Shown: positions 5,337 through 5,531 of the stretch, piece after piece
Layout: every line of letters starts with the position of its first letter
How positions within the stretch are numbered: position 1 is the first letter of the stretch
Assembly: GCA_018053685.1 (NCBI GenBank)
Contig: JAGPKW010000057.1
Span: 1 to 5,531, forward strand
Length of the DNA stretch: 5,531 nt
From: Patescibacteria group bacterium
GTDB lineage: Bacteria > Patescibacteriota > Patescibacteriia > JAGPKW01
Direction: 5' to 3'
Position numbers and translations under genes: made by a program
The notes under the pieces: model-generated
What the model was told of the DNA's origin: nothing
The model's database searches: none
Seen by the model: the letters and a program-made list of their open reading frames with translations, nothing else

Positions 5337-5365
5337 AAAATAAGTATATTCTACTCACTTTTTTT
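5337..5365. terminator. Weak convergent terminator-like hairpin
   Basis: Just after the tRNA CCA, AAAATAAGT (5337-5345) can pair with ACTTTTTTT (5357-5365) around an 11-nt loop. This gives four pairs, one T-T mismatch and four A-T pairs, followed by a T-rich stretch on the plus strand. On the minus strand the same hairpin is followed by a partly U-rich run (ACTTATTTTTT). It sits where rightward tRNA transcription and the leftward gene converge and overlaps that gene's stop. The stem is weak. Confidence 0.35.
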
Positions 5366-5530
5366 ATTTATTTTATTTAATATATTATCTATAGCTTCTT
5401 TATTGTTTTTTTCATTTTCTTTTTTTCTATACTCATCTAAAACTATTTTATCTATTAATTTATCTTTTTCAAATTCCTTTTGTATAGCATCATCTTTTAA
5501 ATATTTGTTAACAAATTTTTTATCCTTTAT
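5351..5530 (-). CDS. C-terminal part of an unrecognised charged, helical protein (5' end outside window)
   Basis: A minus-strand frame enters from the right edge and gives 59 residues to a TAG stop. It is dominated by Lys, Glu, Asp, Asn and Ile, with heptad-like spacing of Ile/Leu (for example D-K-L-I-D-K-I-V-L-D-E-Y), and ends in Lys/Asn/Ser. There is no Cys, no Trp and no hydrophobic helix, so this part is soluble and probably alpha-helical or coiled coil. Such ends occur in chaperones, trigger factor and ribosome-associated proteins, but I see nothing specific enough to name a family. It is separated from the rlpA operon by the oppositely oriented tRNA, so it belongs to another transcript that converges with the tRNA. 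Confidence 0.7.
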   Translation of the reverse strand: MKDKKFVNKYLKDDAIQKEFEKDKLIDKIVLDEYRKKENEKNNKEAIDNILNKINKKSE

Positions 5531-5531
5531 G

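Noticed and set aside
1..5531. CRISPR array, insertion sequence, phage or defence genes
   Set aside because: No regularly spaced repeats, transposase motifs, terminal inverted repeats or defence-type domains were seen. The window is a compact housekeeping operon with tRNAs.

Overview
This is an AT-rich window, by eye roughly a quarter G+C apart from the two tRNA genes. It is almost filled by one leftward (minus-strand) operon of six cell-envelope and division genes. In transcription order these are: an exported RlpA-like double-psi beta-barrel protein, FtsE, FtsX, a small VanZ-family membrane protein, a mannose-1-phosphate guanylyltransferase (ManC type) and MurG. The last gene runs almost directly (2 nt) into a tRNA-Thr(GGU). 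A perfect hairpin with U-tracts on both sides follows the tRNA and probably terminates both this operon and the rightward gene entering from the left edge.

Layout from left to right: 2-184 (+) is the 3' end of a short two-helix membrane protein resembling PLDc_N. 170-197 is a bidirectional terminator. 201-276 (-) is tRNA-Thr(GGU). 279-5221 (-) holds murG, manC, a vanZ-like gene, ftsX, ftsE and rlpA, with gaps of 7-41 nt or overlaps. 5222-5259 is a 38-bp divergent promoter region. 5260-5335 (+) is tRNA-Thr(CGU). 5351-5530 (-) is the 3' end of an unrecognised, charged protein that enters from the right edge.

The best guess for the organism is an AT-rich member of the Candidate Phyla Radiation (Patescibacteria). 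This rests mainly on MurG, which has a GGGTLGS N-terminal loop, a GTKNGPEK segment, SGKLRRYF and AGGFVSVP. I recall this style from that group rather than from model bacteria. It is an inference from memory, and a low-GC Gram-positive lineage is not excluded. The standard genetic code fits: all frames are open, tryptophan is TGG where I looked, and the stops seen are TAA or TAG.

The genes make sense together. MurG finishes lipid II. ManC makes GDP-mannose for surface glycans. FtsEX is the ATP-driven divisome complex that normally switches on a wall hydrolase. The RlpA-like protein is the only exported wall-active candidate in the operon, so it is a plausible FtsEX partner. Points worth a second look are the MurG-tRNA junction, an apparently leaderless rlpA start, the absence of Shine-Dalgarno sequences, altered hallmark residues in MurG and RlpA, a degenerate cupin in ManC, and an inverted pair of tRNA-Thr genes bracketing the operon.
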